From positions 62,001 through 126,000 of the forward strand of contig NZ_CP076853.1 in the NCBI RefSeq assembly GCF_018987265.1: DNA of 64,000 nt, in the 5' to 3' direction. Position numbers and translations under genes: made by a program. Origin of the DNA: Rhizobium sp. WYJ-E13. GTDB taxonomy: Bacteria; Pseudomonadota; Alphaproteobacteria; Rhizobiales; Rhizobiaceae. The notes beneath the pieces are model-generated. The model was not told where the DNA came from. It did not search any database and saw only the letters and a program-made list of their open reading frames with translations. Of the stretch, positions 9,550 to 18,365 are shown piece by piece. Numbering within the stretch: the stretch's first letter is position 1; every line of letters starts with the position of its first letter.

Positions 9550-10265
9550 CATCGCCCGACAAAAGCAAGGGAGACCGCTCCCGGGATGAGGTTCTCGCCG
9601 GCGAATATGTGCTGGGTGTCCTCTCCCTTCAGGATCGCAGGATCGTTGAGGAGCGCATGCGCCGCGACCGGCAGTTTGCTGCCATCGTCAGCCGCTGGGA
9701 GGTCAATCTCTCCAGTTTCAATGATGAATACGGCACGGCCGCGCCAAGCCATGAAACCTTCAAGCAGATCGAGGCGCGCCTATTTGCCGATGCAGAAAGC
9801 ACGCCGCGCTTTTCGCACGGCCTCTGGAATTCGGCCGGTTTCTGGCGCTCACTCACTTTTGCCTCGCTTGCAGTCACCCTGGGCGTCATCGCCTTTGCCT
9901 CGGGCCTCGTGCCCCAACCTCCGGCATCGCCGCCGCTGGTGGCCGAACTCTCGGGACAGAACAACGAGGTCAACCTGACGGCCTCCTACGAAATCCAGAG
10001 CGGCCGATTGAAGATCGTGCCTGTTGCGGCCGGCAAGCCGGAGGAGAAATCTCTTGAGCTCTGGCTCATGCCCGGCAGTGGCGCGCCTCGTTCTCTCGGT
10101 GTTTTCCAGCCGGGCATGAACGGTGAATTGCTGATTCCGACCGATATGCGCAGCCAGATTGCAGATGGCGCGACGCTGGCCGTCAGCCTGGAGCCATTCG
10201 GCGGCTCGCCGACGCACCAGCCAACTGGCCATGTCATCGCCAGCGGTTCGATCCACAGGCCGTAA
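9546..10265 (+). CDS. anti-sigma factor, RskA-like membrane protein
   Basis: 239 aa, starting at the ATG that overlaps the sigma-factor stop. The cytoplasmic N-terminus (EVLAGEYVLGVLSLQDRRIV) is the RskA-type anti-sigma domain that binds region 2/4. One membrane segment lies at ~100-122 (LTFASLAVTLGVIAFASGLV). The periplasmic C-terminal domain (LELWLMPGSGAPRSLGVFQPG ... LAVSLEPFGGSPTHQPTG) is the RskA sensor domain. No HxxxCxxC zinc motif is present. Membrane-anchored repression of the upstream sigma factor is inferred from order and family. Confidence 0.88.
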   Translation: MTSPDKSKGDRSRDEVLAGEYVLGVLSLQDRRIVEERMRRDRQFAAIVSRWEVNLSSFNDEYGTAAPSHETFKQIEARLFADAESTPRFSHGLWNSAGFWRSLTFASLAVTLGVIAFASGLVPQPPASPPLVAELSGQNNEVNLTASYEIQSGRLKIVPVAAGKPEEKSLELWLMPGSGAPRSLGVFQPGMNGELLIPTDMRSQIADGATLAVSLEPFGGSPTHQPTGHVIASGSIHRP

Positions 10266-10377
10266 AACAAAAAATCACTGTCCTGAAACTCTTTTGCAGC
10301 ACCTTCCGTAGTTGCTGATATCCGGGCGGCACAGGGCATAAAGCCTGCTGCCGCGACCGGGTGCAGAGGAGAAAATC

Positions 10378-10935
10378 ATGTTCAAGTCCGCCTTGCGCGC
10401 AACCGCTCTCGCCGCCGCCTTTTCCGCAATTGCATTTGCCGCCCAGGCAAAGAACCCCATGGTCGGCGGTGCGGCCATGTTCGAAAACAAGAACATCGTC
10501 GAGAATGCCGTCAATTCCAAGGATCACACGACCCTCGTGGCAGCCGTGAAGGCTGCCGGGCTCGTCGGTACGCTGGAAGGCAAAGGTCCCTTCACCGTCT
10601 TCGCACCGACCAACGAAGCCTTCGCAGCTCTGCCGGCGGGCACCGTCGATACGCTGCTGAAACCTGAAAACAAAAACAAGCTCGTCAAGATCCTGACCTG
10701 CCACGTCATTGCCGCCGATGCCATGTCGAAGACCGTCGCCAAGATGATCAAGGACGACGGCGGCGAGCACGACATCAAGACGGTCGGCGGCTGCGTGCTC
10801 AAGGCAAAGGAAAGCATGGGCAAGATCACGCTGACGGATGAAAATGGTGGTGTCGCCCACGTCACCATCGCCGACGTCAAACAGTCGAACGGCGTCATCC
10901 ACGTCGTCGACGAGGTGTTGCTGCCGAAGATGTAA
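10378..10935 (+). CDS. secreted fasciclin (FAS1) domain protein
   Basis: 185 aa with a signal peptide (residues 1-24, ending AAQA) and one FAS1 domain at ~45-180. The FAS1 boxes are visible: TLVAAVKAAGLVGTLEGKGP, FTVFAPTNEAFAALPAGTVD, TCHVI, and the final NGVIHVVDEVLLP. Single-domain bacterial FAS1 proteins are exported and linked to cell-surface adhesion or envelope stress. It follows the ECF sigma/anti-sigma pair by 112 bases on the same strand, the arrangement expected for a gene under that sigma factor. An IS lies 40 bases after its stop, inside the original terminator. Confidence 0.9.
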   Translation: MFKSALRATALAAAFSAIAFAAQAKNPMVGGAAMFENKNIVENAVNSKDHTTLVAAVKAAGLVGTLEGKGPFTVFAPTNEAFAALPAGTVDTLLKPENKNKLVKILTCHVIAADAMSKTVAKMIKDDGGEHDIKTVGGCVLKAKESMGKITLTDENGGVAHVTIADVKQSNGVIHVVDEVLLPKM

Positions 10936-10955
10936 ATTCAAATACCGGCTGTCAG

Positions 10956-10975
10956 GGGCGCCCTTCTGGGCGCCT
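10956..10975 (+). repeat. left target-site duplication of the IS (terminator hairpin copy)
   Basis: GGGCGCCCTTCTGGGCGCCT abuts the left inverted repeat and is identical to 12510-12529 beyond the right end. It contains a perfect 7-bp hairpin (GGCGCCC TTCT GGGCGCC). This copy has lost the T-tract that follows the right-hand copy. Confidence 0.9.
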
Positions 10976-10985
10976 CAGACTGCTG

Positions 10986-11015
10986 ACAAACCCCTGGCCA
11001 CAGCCAGGGGTTTGT
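10986..11015 (+). promoter_or_regulatory. perfect hairpin at the transposase start
   Basis: 13-bp arms ACAAACCCCTGGC and GCCAGGGGTTTGT with a 4-base loop. The hairpin begins inside the left inverted repeat and ends two bases into the possible GTG start, covering the AGGGG that could act as ribosome binding site. RNA from outside the element could fold here and hide the start, a device known from other insertion sequences; inferred. Confidence 0.7.
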
Positions 11016-11028
11016 GATTCACTGGGAC

Positions 11029-12399
11029 ATGTTGAAGAAACCTGCTCCCGAACAAACGGCTCTCGAGATGGTGACGCTCGACAGCCTGGTGCCGAAGGAT
11101 CACCTGCTTCGCAAGATCGATGCGGTGATCGACTTTTCCTTCATCCATGATCGTGTTGCCGGGCTCTACTGCGCCGACAACGGGCGTCCGCCGCTCGATC
11201 CTACCTTAATGTTCAAGGCTCTGTTCATCGGCTACCTGTTCGGGGTTCGCTCGGAGCGGCAGTTGGTGCGCGAGATCGAGGTCAATGTCGCCTATCGCTG
11301 GTTCCTTCGGATGAAGCTGACTGAGCCGGTCTTCGATGCCTCGACGCTGTCGCAAAACCGTCGCCGCCGCTTCAACGATACGTCCGTGGTCCAGGACATC
11401 TTCGATGCGATCGTGAAGCAGGCGATCCGGCACGGCCTGGTCGACGGCACGGTACTGTATACGGATTCCACGCATCTGAAGGCCAATGCCAACAAGGGCA
11501 AATATGATCTTGAGATGCTCCAGAAATCGCGGGCCGATTACTGGGCCGATCTTGACCGGGCGATCGAGGCCGAACGGGCCGCGCATGGCCAGAAGCCGCT
11601 GAAGGAGAAGGCGCGCGAGCCCGAGGTGAAGGAAACCAAGGTCAGCCGCACCGACCCTGAAAGCGGCTACATGGTGCGCGACGGCAAGCCCAAGGGCTTC
11701 TTTTATCTCGATCATCGGACCGTCGATGGTCGCCATGCCATCATCACCGACACGCATGTGACGCCGGCCAATGTGCATGACTCGATCGTCTACCTGGAGC
11801 GGCTGGACCGGCAGCGCGACCGCTTCGACTTGCATGTCGGCGCGGTCGGGCTCGATGCGGGCTATGCGACATCAGGCATCGCCAAGGGACTGGAGGACAG
11901 AAAAATCCTCGGCGTCACCGGCTATCGCAATCCCACCCCACCCAAGGACGGGATGATGCGCAAATCGAAGTTCGTGTTCGAGCCCGAGACGGACGGCTAT
12001 CGCTGCCCCGAGGGCCAGTTGCTGACCTATGCCACCACCGACCGCAACGGCTACAAGCACTACCGCTCCGATCCTGCCATCTGCCGAAACTGCCCGCTGC
12101 TTGCCTCCTGCACGTCCAATGCCAAGGCTGAGCGCACCATCACCCGCCATGTCTGGCAAGACGCCCGAGAACGAACAGATGCCAACAGAAAGACACCCTG
12201 GGGCAAGGCAATCTATAAGCGGCGAAAAGAGACCGTCGAACGTTCCTTTGCCGACGCCAAACAACTTCACGGCCACCGCTACGCCCGCTTCCGAGGCCTC
12301 GTCAGAGTCCGCTGCCAATGCCTGCTGGCCGCTGCCGCCCAGAACATCAAGAAGATCACCATAGCGCTGACCAAGACCCCAAAGCCAGCCTGGGGATAA
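11029..12399 (+). CDS. IS1182-family transposase
   Basis: 456 aa DDE transposase. The N-terminal domain (MLKKPAPEQTALEMVTLDSL ... RPPLDPTLMFKALFIGYLFG) is the DUF772-type domain. Catalytic positions are likely the Asp of YTDSTHLKAN, the Asp of GLDAGYAT and the Glu of KETVERSFADAKQLHG. A Cys-rich patch (CPEGQ ... CRNCPLLASC) lies before the last motif, as usual in IS1182/IS5-like enzymes. No frameshift or stop. ATG at 11029 is chosen; an in-frame GTG at 11014 sits in the hairpin and would add five residues. The gene uses codons like its host. Confidence 0.93.
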   Translation: MLKKPAPEQTALEMVTLDSLVPKDHLLRKIDAVIDFSFIHDRVAGLYCADNGRPPLDPTLMFKALFIGYLFGVRSERQLVREIEVNVAYRWFLRMKLTEPVFDASTLSQNRRRRFNDTSVVQDIFDAIVKQAIRHGLVDGTVLYTDSTHLKANANKGKYDLEMLQKSRADYWADLDRAIEAERAAHGQKPLKEKAREPEVKETKVSRTDPESGYMVRDGKPKGFFYLDHRTVDGRHAIITDTHVTPANVHDSIVYLERLDRQRDRFDLHVGAVGLDAGYATSGIAKGLEDRKILGVTGYRNPTPPKDGMMRKSKFVFEPETDGYRCPEGQLLTYATTDRNGYKHYRSDPAICRNCPLLASCTSNAKAERTITRHVWQDARERTDANRKTPWGKAIYKRRKETVERSFADAKQLHGHRYARFRGLVRVRCQCLLAAAAQNIKKITIALTKTPKPAWG

Positions 12400-12491
12400 G
12401 GCCAGACAGCCGTAATTCTCATCAGACCAACCTCATCGGCAAAACGTCACTTCACCGGGCGTTCCGACAAAAAACCGCCGACAAAATCGAC

Positions 12492-12509
12492 GGGTTTGTC
12501 AGCGGTCTG
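12492..12509 (-). repeat. right inverted repeat of the IS
   Basis: GGGTTTGTCAGCGGTCTG, the inverse of the left end with one mismatch. A weaker GACAAA/TTTGTC hairpin precedes it. Confidence 0.88.
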
Positions 12510-12535
12510 GGGCGCCCTTCTGGGCGCCTCTTTTT
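12510..12535 (+). terminator. right target duplication: original terminator with T-tract
   Basis: Second perfect copy of the 20-bp target (12510-12529), followed by CTTTTT. Read on the plus strand this is a classic intrinsic terminator, originally that of the fasciclin gene. Its T-tract overlaps the engB stop codon (12534-12536, minus strand). Confidence 0.85.
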
Positions 12536-13187
12536 ATTTCCAGTTGCTGACGCCGACAGTTTCGGCAATCGCCTGCCGCAGTTCGTCCAACCCTTCGTTC
12601 TTTTCCGAGGAGGTCGAAAGCACGGCCGGATAGGCGGCGGGACGCTTGCGGATCTTCTCCGATGTTTCGGCCAGCAGCTTTGGCACGGCAGGCGCTTTGA
12701 TCTTGTCCGTCTTGGTCAGCACGATCTGGTAGGAGACGGCTGCCTTGTCGAGCAGCGTCAGGACGTCATCGTCGTTCTTCTTGATGCCGTGGCGGCTGTC
12801 GATCAGCACATAGACGCGCTTCAGCGTCGAGCGGCCGCGCAAATAGTCGAAGACGAGTTTTGTCCAGTTATCCACCTGCTCCTTCGGCGCCTGTGCATAG
12901 CCATAGCCCGGCATGTCGACCAGCGCCATCGGCGGCAGGTCGTTGCCTTCGCCGGAATAGCCGTCCGGAACGAAGTAGTTGAGCTCCTGCGTACGGCCTG
13001 GCGTATTGGAGGTGCGCGCCAGACCTTTCTGACCGACCAGCGCATTGATCAGCGACGATTTGCCGACATTCGAACGGCCGGCGAAAGCGACTTCCAGGGG
13101 ACCCTCCGGCGGAAGGAATTTCATGGAAGGCACGCCTCGGATGAAGATCCAGGGGTGGCCGAAGAGCGGCTTTGCGATTTCAGTCAT
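12534..13187 (-). CDS. engB: ribosome biogenesis GTPase (EngB/YsxC)
   Basis: 217 aa TRAFAC GTPase needed for assembly of the large ribosomal subunit. G1 is [15 protein letters not shown]3 is DMPGYGYA, and G4 is TKTDK; the G2 threonine lies in TSNTPGRTQ. Length and order fit EngB. It is downstream of yidC on the minus strand with a repeat-rich 233-base spacer, and faces the IS. Its own downstream terminator is the inverse reading of the duplicated hairpin. Confidence 0.94.
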   Translation of the reverse strand: MTEIAKPLFGHPWIFIRGVPSMKFLPPEGPLEVAFAGRSNVGKSSLINALVGQKGLARTSNTPGRTQELNYFVPDGYSGEGNDLPPMALVDMPGYGYAQAPKEQVDNWTKLVFDYLRGRSTLKRVYVLIDSRHGIKKNDDDVLTLLDKAAVSYQIVLTKTDKIKAPAVPKLLAETSEKIRKRPAAYPAVLSTSSEKNEGLDELRQAIAETVGVSNWK

Positions 13188-13262
13188 ATGAATTCTGCAA
13201 TCTCCGGGTTCGGTAATGAAACCGGCTTCATGTTTTTAAGACCTATTGTCAAGGTTCGCCTA

Positions 13263-13366
13263 CTGCATAATTCCTTAAATCGGGATCGATTTAAGGATGA
13301 AATTATGCAGCAATTTAAAGTGCTACAGCGTCCTTTGCGCGTCTGAAAAGACGCGCGGCGCTGTAG
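13263..13366. repeat. rhizobial intergenic palindromic repeat
   Basis: Two adjacent inverted repeats. The first runs from CTGCATAATTCCTTAAATCG at 13263 to AAATTATGCAG ending at 13310. The second is CTACAGCG ... CGCTGTAG at 13323-13366, with an inner GCGCGTCT/AGACGCGC hairpin. I recognise this composite as a dispersed extragenic element common in Rhizobium; function unknown. Confidence 0.75.
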
Positions 13367-13391
13367 TTGAGTGCTTCGGTGGCCCGAAACA

Positions 13392-13417
13392 AAAAGCCCC
13401 GCCGAAGCAGGGCTTTT
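13392..13417 (-). terminator. terminator of yidC
   Basis: Stem AAAAGCCC/GGGCTTTT with a 10-base loop, four bases beyond the yidC stop. Read on the minus strand the hairpin is followed by a T-rich run. Confidence 0.8.
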
Positions 13418-13420
13418 CGA

Positions 13421-15214
13421 CTATTTCGATGGCGCCGGTTTTCGCTTGAACAGGCCTTTCAGATTGTCGAAGAGCTCGATCTTCACCCCGTGACGTTTCA
13501 TGATCACCGACTGCTGCAATACCGAGAGCGTGTTATTCCAGGCCCAGTAAATCACGAGGCCTGCCGGGAAGCTTGCCAGCATGAACGTGAAGACCAGCGG
13601 CATCCAGTTGAAGATCATCGCCTGCGTCGGATCCGGCGGGGTCGGGTTCATGCGCATCTGCACGAACATGGTGACACCCATGATCAGCGGCCAGACGCCG
13701 AGATGCAGCAAGGCCGGCGCTTCGAAGGGCAGCAGGCCGAAGAGGTTGACGATCGTCGTCGGATCGGGCGCCGAAAGGTCCTTGATCCAGCCGAAGAACG
13801 GTGCGTGGCGCATCTCGATAGTGATGTAGATCACTTTGTAGAGCGAGAAAAAGATCGGGATCTGCAGCGCCACCGGCCAGCAGCCGGCAATCGGGTTGAT
13901 CTTCTCTTCCTTGTAAAGCTGCATCATCGCCTGCTGCAGGCCCATCCGGTCGTCGCCGAACTTGGCCTTCAGCTCCTCCATCTTCGGCTGTACGCGCTTC
14001 ATGTTCGCCATCGAAGCATACTGCTTGCTGGCGAGCGGGAAGAACAGTGCCTTGACGACGATGGTCGTGCAGAGGATCGCCACGCCGAAATTGCCGAAGT
14101 AGCGGAAGAAGAAGTCCATCAGCTTGAACATCGGCTTGGTGATGAAATAGAACCAACCCCAGTCGATCAGCCGGTCGAAGCGCGGGATGTTGTAGCTCGC
14201 TTCGTAACCGTCGATGACGGGAACTTCCTTGGCGCCGGCAAATACCAGGTTCTTGATTTCGATCGACTGACCCGGCGCAACTGTGAAGGCATCCTGCTTA
14301 TAGTCTGCCTGGTAGCGCGGCTGCCCATCGGTGAAGTGCGAGAAACGCGCGTCATAGGCTGATTGCTGCGGCGGGATGATCGTTGCTGCCCAATATTTGT
14401 CGGTAATGCCGAGCCAGCCGCCCGTGGATTTTGCCGGAGCGACGGCTTCCTTCTCGACTGCCGTATATTTGCTCTCGATGAGCCCGTCGTCGCCGATCAC
14501 GCCGATGAAGCCTTCATGCAGAACGTAGACCGATGGCGTCGTCGGCTTGTTGTAGCGCGTCACGCGGCCATAGGAAGAAAGCGAGACAGGTGCCTCGCCG
14601 GCATTCAGGATCTTGTCCGTCACCGTGAACATGTAGCGTTCGTCGACGGAGATCGTGCGGGCGAAGGTGATGCCCTTGTCATTGGTATAGGTCAGCGTCA
14701 CCGGCGTCTTTTCGGTAAGCTTTGCCCCTTCCGGTGCGGTCCAGACCGTGGACGGGCCGGGAACGGAGCCCGTCGCGTCGCTGCCGATATAGCCAAGCTC
14801 GGTGAAGTAGCCGTCTGTGGTTTCAGCCGGGGAGAAAAGGGTGATGATCGGGCTCGAGTCGTCGACGGTCTCGTGATAGGCCTTGAGCCTCAGGTCGTCG
14901 AGGCGGGCGCCGGCGAGGTTGATGGAGCCGGAAAGTGCAGCGGTGTCGATGGCGACACGCGGCGTCTTTGCAAGTGCTTCTTCGCGGGTCGCCGTTGCTG
15001 CGGCCTGGCCTGACGGGGCAGCACCATTCGTCTGGGCGCCCTGGCCGCCGGCGGCAGGCTGCTGTGTCTGCTCGGTTTGCTGCTGTGCCTTCTGGGCCTC
15101 CTGAGCCTTGCGCTGAGCTTCGATGCGCGGGTTCATATAGAGGAACTGCCAGCCAAGGACGATCAGCACCGAGAGAGCGATCGCAATGAAGTAATTGCGG
15201 TTGTTTTGCATCAT
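13421..15214 (-). CDS. yidC: membrane protein insertase YidC
   Basis: 597 aa. An N-terminal membrane anchor (residues 4-24) is followed by a Gln/Ala-rich linker, a large periplasmic beta-domain (~90-350) and the conserved Oxa1 core (~375-580) with five membrane segments ([62 protein letters not shown]). It inserts inner-membrane proteins alone or with SecYEG. Its start overlaps the rnpA stop (15211-15214), so it belongs to the rpmH-rnpA-yidC unit. Confidence 0.95.
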   Translation of the reverse strand: MMQNNRNYFIAIALSVLIVLGWQFLYMNPRIEAQRKAQEAQKAQQQTEQTQQPAAGGQGAQTNGAAPSGQAAATATREEALAKTPRVAIDTAALSGSINLAGARLDDLRLKAYHETVDDSSPIITLFSPAETTDGYFTELGYIGSDATGSVPGPSTVWTAPEGAKLTEKTPVTLTYTNDKGITFARTISVDERYMFTVTDKILNAGEAPVSLSSYGRVTRYNKPTTPSVYVLHEGFIGVIGDDGLIESKYTAVEKEAVAPAKSTGGWLGITDKYWAATIIPPQQSAYDARFSHFTDGQPRYQADYKQDAFTVAPGQSIEIKNLVFAGAKEVPVIDGYEASYNIPRFDRLIDWGWFYFITKPMFKLMDFFFRYFGNFGVAILCTTIVVKALFFPLASKQYASMANMKRVQPKMEELKAKFGDDRMGLQQAMMQLYKEEKINPIAGCWPVALQIPIFFSLYKVIYITIEMRHAPFFGWIKDLSAPDPTTIVNLFGLLPFEAPALLHLGVWPLIMGVTMFVQMRMNPTPPDPTQAMIFNWMPLVFTFMLASFPAGLVIYWAWNNTLSVLQQSVIMKRHGVKIELFDNLKGLFKRKPAPSK

Positions 15215-15609
15215 ACGTTCCTGGGGCGCTCGTCTTTCGAGCGCCGGTGTTTCGGCCTGGTTTCCACGCGGGCTTTCAGTTCCGCGGCCAGTTCATGAAA
15301 GGACGCCGTCAACACGTCCCTACGGGCGACAACCACATAGTCGTGTCCGGGCTGCATTGCAAACCCTGCATGAAGCCGCACCGCCTCTTTCAGGCGTCGC
15401 CGCATGCGGTTTCTTTCAACCGCGTTGCCATGTTTTTTGGTGACTGTGAAGCCGACGCGGGCTTCGCTCTCTTCCTTGCGGTCCAGAACCTCGAGAAGGA
15501 AGAGACTGCCGCGGCGCTTTTCGCCATCGCGGACTGCAAGAAACTGCGGGCGGCTTTTGAGCCGCCCGGCAATCATTTTGTCTTCTTTGGTCTTCGAACC
15601 GCCCGTCAT
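15211..15609 (-). CDS. rnpA: ribonuclease P protein component
   Basis: 132 aa basic protein that assists the RNase P RNA in tRNA 5' maturation. The RNR motif is [14 protein letters not shown], with upstream [13 protein letters not shown] and downstream [12 protein letters not shown], all family hallmarks. Start at 15609; the next internal Met (MIAGRLKSR) would remove 11 residues. Lies 21 bases after rpmH and overlaps yidC by four bases. Confidence 0.93.
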   Translation of the reverse strand: MTGGSKTKEDKMIAGRLKSRPQFLAVRDGEKRRGSLFLLEVLDRKEESEARVGFTVTKKHGNAVERNRMRRRLKEAVRLHAGFAMQPGHDYVVVARRDVLTASFHELAAELKARVETRPKHRRSKDERPRNV

Positions 15610-15630
15610 TTCTATCGGGCACTTCCGGCC

Positions 15631-15765
15631 TTAGGCCGAAAGACGCTTGCGGCCGCGAGCGCGGCGAGCAACGATGACCTTGCGGCCGCCCTTAGTGGCC
15701 ATACGCGCACGGAAACCGTGGCGGCGCTTGCGAACAAGCTTCGAGGGCTGATATGTACGCTTCAT
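15631..15765 (-). CDS. rpmH: 50S ribosomal protein L34
   Basis: 44-residue gene on the minus strand. Translation begins [20 protein letters not shown] and ends [10 protein letters not shown], matching bL34 over its full length with the usual Arg/Lys richness. First gene of the conserved rpmH-rnpA-yidC operon. Confidence 0.97.
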   Translation of the reverse strand: MKRTYQPSKLVRKRRHGFRARMATKGGRKVIVARRARGRKRLSA

Positions 15766-16214
15766 TTATTTAAACACCGCGGAGTGCGGCCCTTCTTGAA
15801 TTGCATGATGCAAGGAGCGTTGTTTTTCGAACGGACGAGGTCGAAAAAGACCTTGAATGACCGGACGTGCGGCGGCTTATACGGATGAAGCCTGCCAAAG
15901 TCAATTATGACAGTCAGTTTCCCCGGATGCGCCAGGCAAACAGCAAGATTTCGCACTCAGGTGTTAACCAATGCGGCGCCTCGCTATCTGGTTGCATATT
16001 TCCGTAGAGGAGCCCGCAAGCTTGCCACTGCAGCCTCTATTCCCTGGAAATGCTCGATTTTGGACGAAGCAATCGGCCTATTGCGGCGAAATACGGGTAA
16101 TTTCCTGTAGTTATTATTGTTAATATTCGAAATACAACATTAACGAATTTACCCGATCTTCTACCTATCGGCTGGGGTGCTTTCCAGGCGTTGTGTAAAG
16201 CGAGGGAGCGTTCG
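15766..16214. other. 449-base divergent intergenic region
   Basis: Separates rpmH (minus) from the chemotaxis receptor (plus), so promoters for both must lie here. I see a perfect TTGCATGATGCAA palindrome at 15801-15813, some 36 bases upstream of rpmH, and an AT-rich stretch at ~16095-16155 before the receptor. I see no convincing coding frame or RNA. Confidence 0.5.
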
Positions 16215-18212
16215 TTGAAAATCCGCGGCAAAATCAATCTTCTTGTTTCCGTCATGGGCGGCGTTGCGCTTCTGATCGGTGCCACCGCGCTCTCGGCGAT
16301 GCGCGAATACAATGAGAAGCTCACAGCTTACGAACATGCGGCAGCCCGTGCCTATGCCGGCGAACGCCTTAACCGTTTCGTCACCGCCGTCGTCATGGAA
16401 GCGCGCGGCATCTATGCTGCAAAGAGCCTCGAACAGACGCCGGCTTTCGCCAAGGGCTTGATGACCGGTCTGGACGAGATCGACAAGGTCATCGCCGGTT
16501 GGGCGCCGCTTGTGCCGGACAGCCAAAAAGATTCCTTCACCAAGCTTGTCGACCGCGCCAAGGAATTTCGCACTTTCCGCACTGAGACGGTGCGCCTCGG
16601 CACAGAGGTCAGCCCGCAGGCGGCCAACGAGCAGGGCAACAACGACGCCAACCGTGCCAACCGCAAGGCCTTCCAGGCCGAGATCGACGCGATCGTCAAC
16701 ACCGACAAGGCCGAACTGACGGCCGTGCACGATCAGATCGAAGATTTCCGCAGCTGGATCCTGATGCTGGTGCTCAGCATCACCGGCATCGGCATCGCAG
16801 TCGGCGTCGGCATGGGTTTCTATATCGGCACCAGCCACCTCAGCCGACCGATCAAGAAAGTGACGCATGCGATCAAGGAAGTTGCCGACGGCAATTTCCA
16901 GGTCGAGGTGCCCTTTGCCGGCCGCAAGGATGAAATCGGCGAAATGGCCGCCGCCGTCGCCGTCTTCAAGGAAAACGGTCTCGCCATCCAGCGCATGAGC
17001 GCCCAGGAGGCGGCGATGCGGGCAAAAAGCGACGACCTGCAGTCCAGCATGTCCGTCGTCGTGGCGGCCGCTGCCGCCGGCGATTTCAGCCACCGCATCA
17101 GCAAGGATTATGAGGACGAGAGCCTCAACCAGTTCGCCGGCAATATCAACACGCTGCTGTCGAGCGTCGATACCGGCGTCAACGAAACCCGCCGGGTCAT
17201 TGCAAGCCTTGCTGAAGGCGACCTGACCCAGACCATGCGCGGTCAATTCCAGGGCGTCTTTGCCGAGCTGCAGAAAAACGTCAACAACACGTTCGTGACG
17301 CTGCAGACGACGATGCGCGAGGTGCGCGAGACGACTGAAGCAATCAACGGCAATACCAACGAGTTGCGCAACGCCAGTGACGATCTGTCCAAGCGCACTG
17401 AACAGCAGGCTGCAGCACTTGAGGAAACCTCCGCTGCTCTCGATGAGATCACCGCCGTCGTGCAGAACTCCACTGAACGCGCCCAGGAGGCCACCGTCAT
17501 GGTCTCTGAGGCAAAAGACAATGCCGGCCGCTCCGGCGTCGTGGTTCGCAATGCAGTCGACGCCATGGGCCGCATCGAGCAGGCCTCCCGCGAGATCAGC
17601 CAGATCATCAATGTCATCGACGAGATCGCCTTCCAGACCAACCTGCTGGCGCTGAATGCCGGCGTCGAGGCGGCCCGTGCCGGTGAGGCTGGCAAGGGCT
17701 TTGCGGTCGTCGCACAGGAAGTGCGTGAGCTTGCCCAGCGCTCGGCGACTGCCGCCAAGGATATCAAGGCACTCATCACCAAGTCGGGCGACGAAGTGCA
17801 GGTCGGCGTCAAGCTGGTTCAGGCGACGGGCGAGGCGCTGTCCGAGATCGAGACGCGCGTCATCGCCATCAACGACCATATCCATTCGATCGCAACGGCG
17901 GCTAAGGAACAGTCGACCGGCCTCAAGGAAGTCAACACTGCCGTCAACCAGATGGACCAGGTTACCCAGCAGAACGCCGCGATGGTCGAGGAAACCTCGG
18001 CTGCGACCCACAAACTGTCAGCCGAAGCCGATGGCCTCGTGCGCCTCATCTCCCGTTTCAAAGTCTCCACCGACGCACAGGCGGCGGTTGTCGTTGCCCG
18101 CCAACAGCATCACCAGCCGGTCGCCTCTCCAGCGCGCCGCGCGATCGGCCGCGTTGCCCGCGCCTTCGGCGGCAATGCCGCCGCGGCAGAGCAGAGCTGG
18201 GAAGAGTTCTGA
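16215..18212 (+). CDS. methyl-accepting chemotaxis protein
   Basis: 665 aa starting at TTG 16215 (GAGGGAGC ten bases upstream; an in-frame earlier start would lengthen the cytoplasmic tip). Membrane segment 1 is at ~10-30 (INLLVSVMGGVALLIGATAL), the sensor region at ~30-185, and membrane segment 2 at ~190-212 (WILMLVLSITGIGIAVGVGM). HAMP domains follow (SRPIKKVTHAIKEVADGNFQ and a second at ~280-345). The signalling hairpin has the conserved tip EIAFQTNLLALNAGVEAARA. The ligand is unknown; the product would signal to CheA at the pole. The C-terminus EQSWEEF is the type of acidic/aromatic tail that recruits CheR or CheB. Confidence 0.93.
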   Translation: MKIRGKINLLVSVMGGVALLIGATALSAMREYNEKLTAYEHAAARAYAGERLNRFVTAVVMEARGIYAAKSLEQTPAFAKGLMTGLDEIDKVIAGWAPLVPDSQKDSFTKLVDRAKEFRTFRTETVRLGTEVSPQAANEQGNNDANRANRKAFQAEIDAIVNTDKAELTAVHDQIEDFRSWILMLVLSITGIGIAVGVGMGFYIGTSHLSRPIKKVTHAIKEVADGNFQVEVPFAGRKDEIGEMAAAVAVFKENGLAIQRMSAQEAAMRAKSDDLQSSMSVVVAAAAAGDFSHRISKDYEDESLNQFAGNINTLLSSVDTGVNETRRVIASLAEGDLTQTMRGQFQGVFAELQKNVNNTFVTLQTTMREVRETTEAINGNTNELRNASDDLSKRTEQQAAALEETSAALDEITAVVQNSTERAQEATVMVSEAKDNAGRSGVVVRNAVDAMGRIEQASREISQIINVIDEIAFQTNLLALNAGVEAARAGEAGKGFAVVAQEVRELAQRSATAAKDIKALITKSGDEVQVGVKLVQATGEALSEIETRVIAINDHIHSIATAAKEQSTGLKEVNTAVNQMDQVTQQNAAMVEETSAATHKLSAEADGLVRLISRFKVSTDAQAAVVVARQQHHQPVASPARRAIGRVARAFGGNAAAAEQSWEEF

Positions 18213-18234
18213 CAGCGTTCACAAACGTTAACGG

Positions 18235-18256
18235 AGCGCCGCCTGAGGGCGGCGCT
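18235..18256 (+). terminator. terminator after the chemotaxis receptor
   Basis: Arms AGCGCCGCC and GGCGGCGCT with a TGAG loop, followed by TTCGTTT, 23 bases after the stop codon. Confidence 0.75.
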
Positions 18257-18365
18257 TTCGTTTGTGACGACTTGCCGCTCCTCGCAAAGATTTGAAAGCG
18301 GAGCATTCTCGTCTAATATAAGAGCTCATTCTGATGGCGGCCTTTCGCCGCACGGACAAGACGAG

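Larger units (their letters stand above)
10976..12509 (+). mobile_element. complete IS1182-family-like insertion sequence
   Basis: 1534 bp bounded by 18-bp inverted repeats matching at 17 of 18 positions. The left repeat begins CAGACTGCTGACAAACCC at 10976; the right is at 12492-12509, read inverted as CAGACCGCTGACAAACCC. It is flanked by perfect 20-bp direct repeats (22 bp if the ambiguous end bases are counted) and contains one intact transposase gene. It lies between the fasciclin gene and engB, precisely in their shared terminator. The intact ends and identical duplications indicate a recent, probably mobile copy. Confidence 0.92.

Noticed and set aside
8975..10310. Shared ECF-type promoter (GAAACT ... 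CGT) before the sigma and fasciclin genes
   Set aside because: Both spacers contain GAAACT followed by CGT, but spacing differs (14 versus 16) and at the sigma gene the implied start would leave almost no leader.
16161..18011. 616-codon minus-strand frame opposite the chemotaxis receptor
   Set aside because: The receptor frame on the plus strand is unmistakable; this one has no domain.
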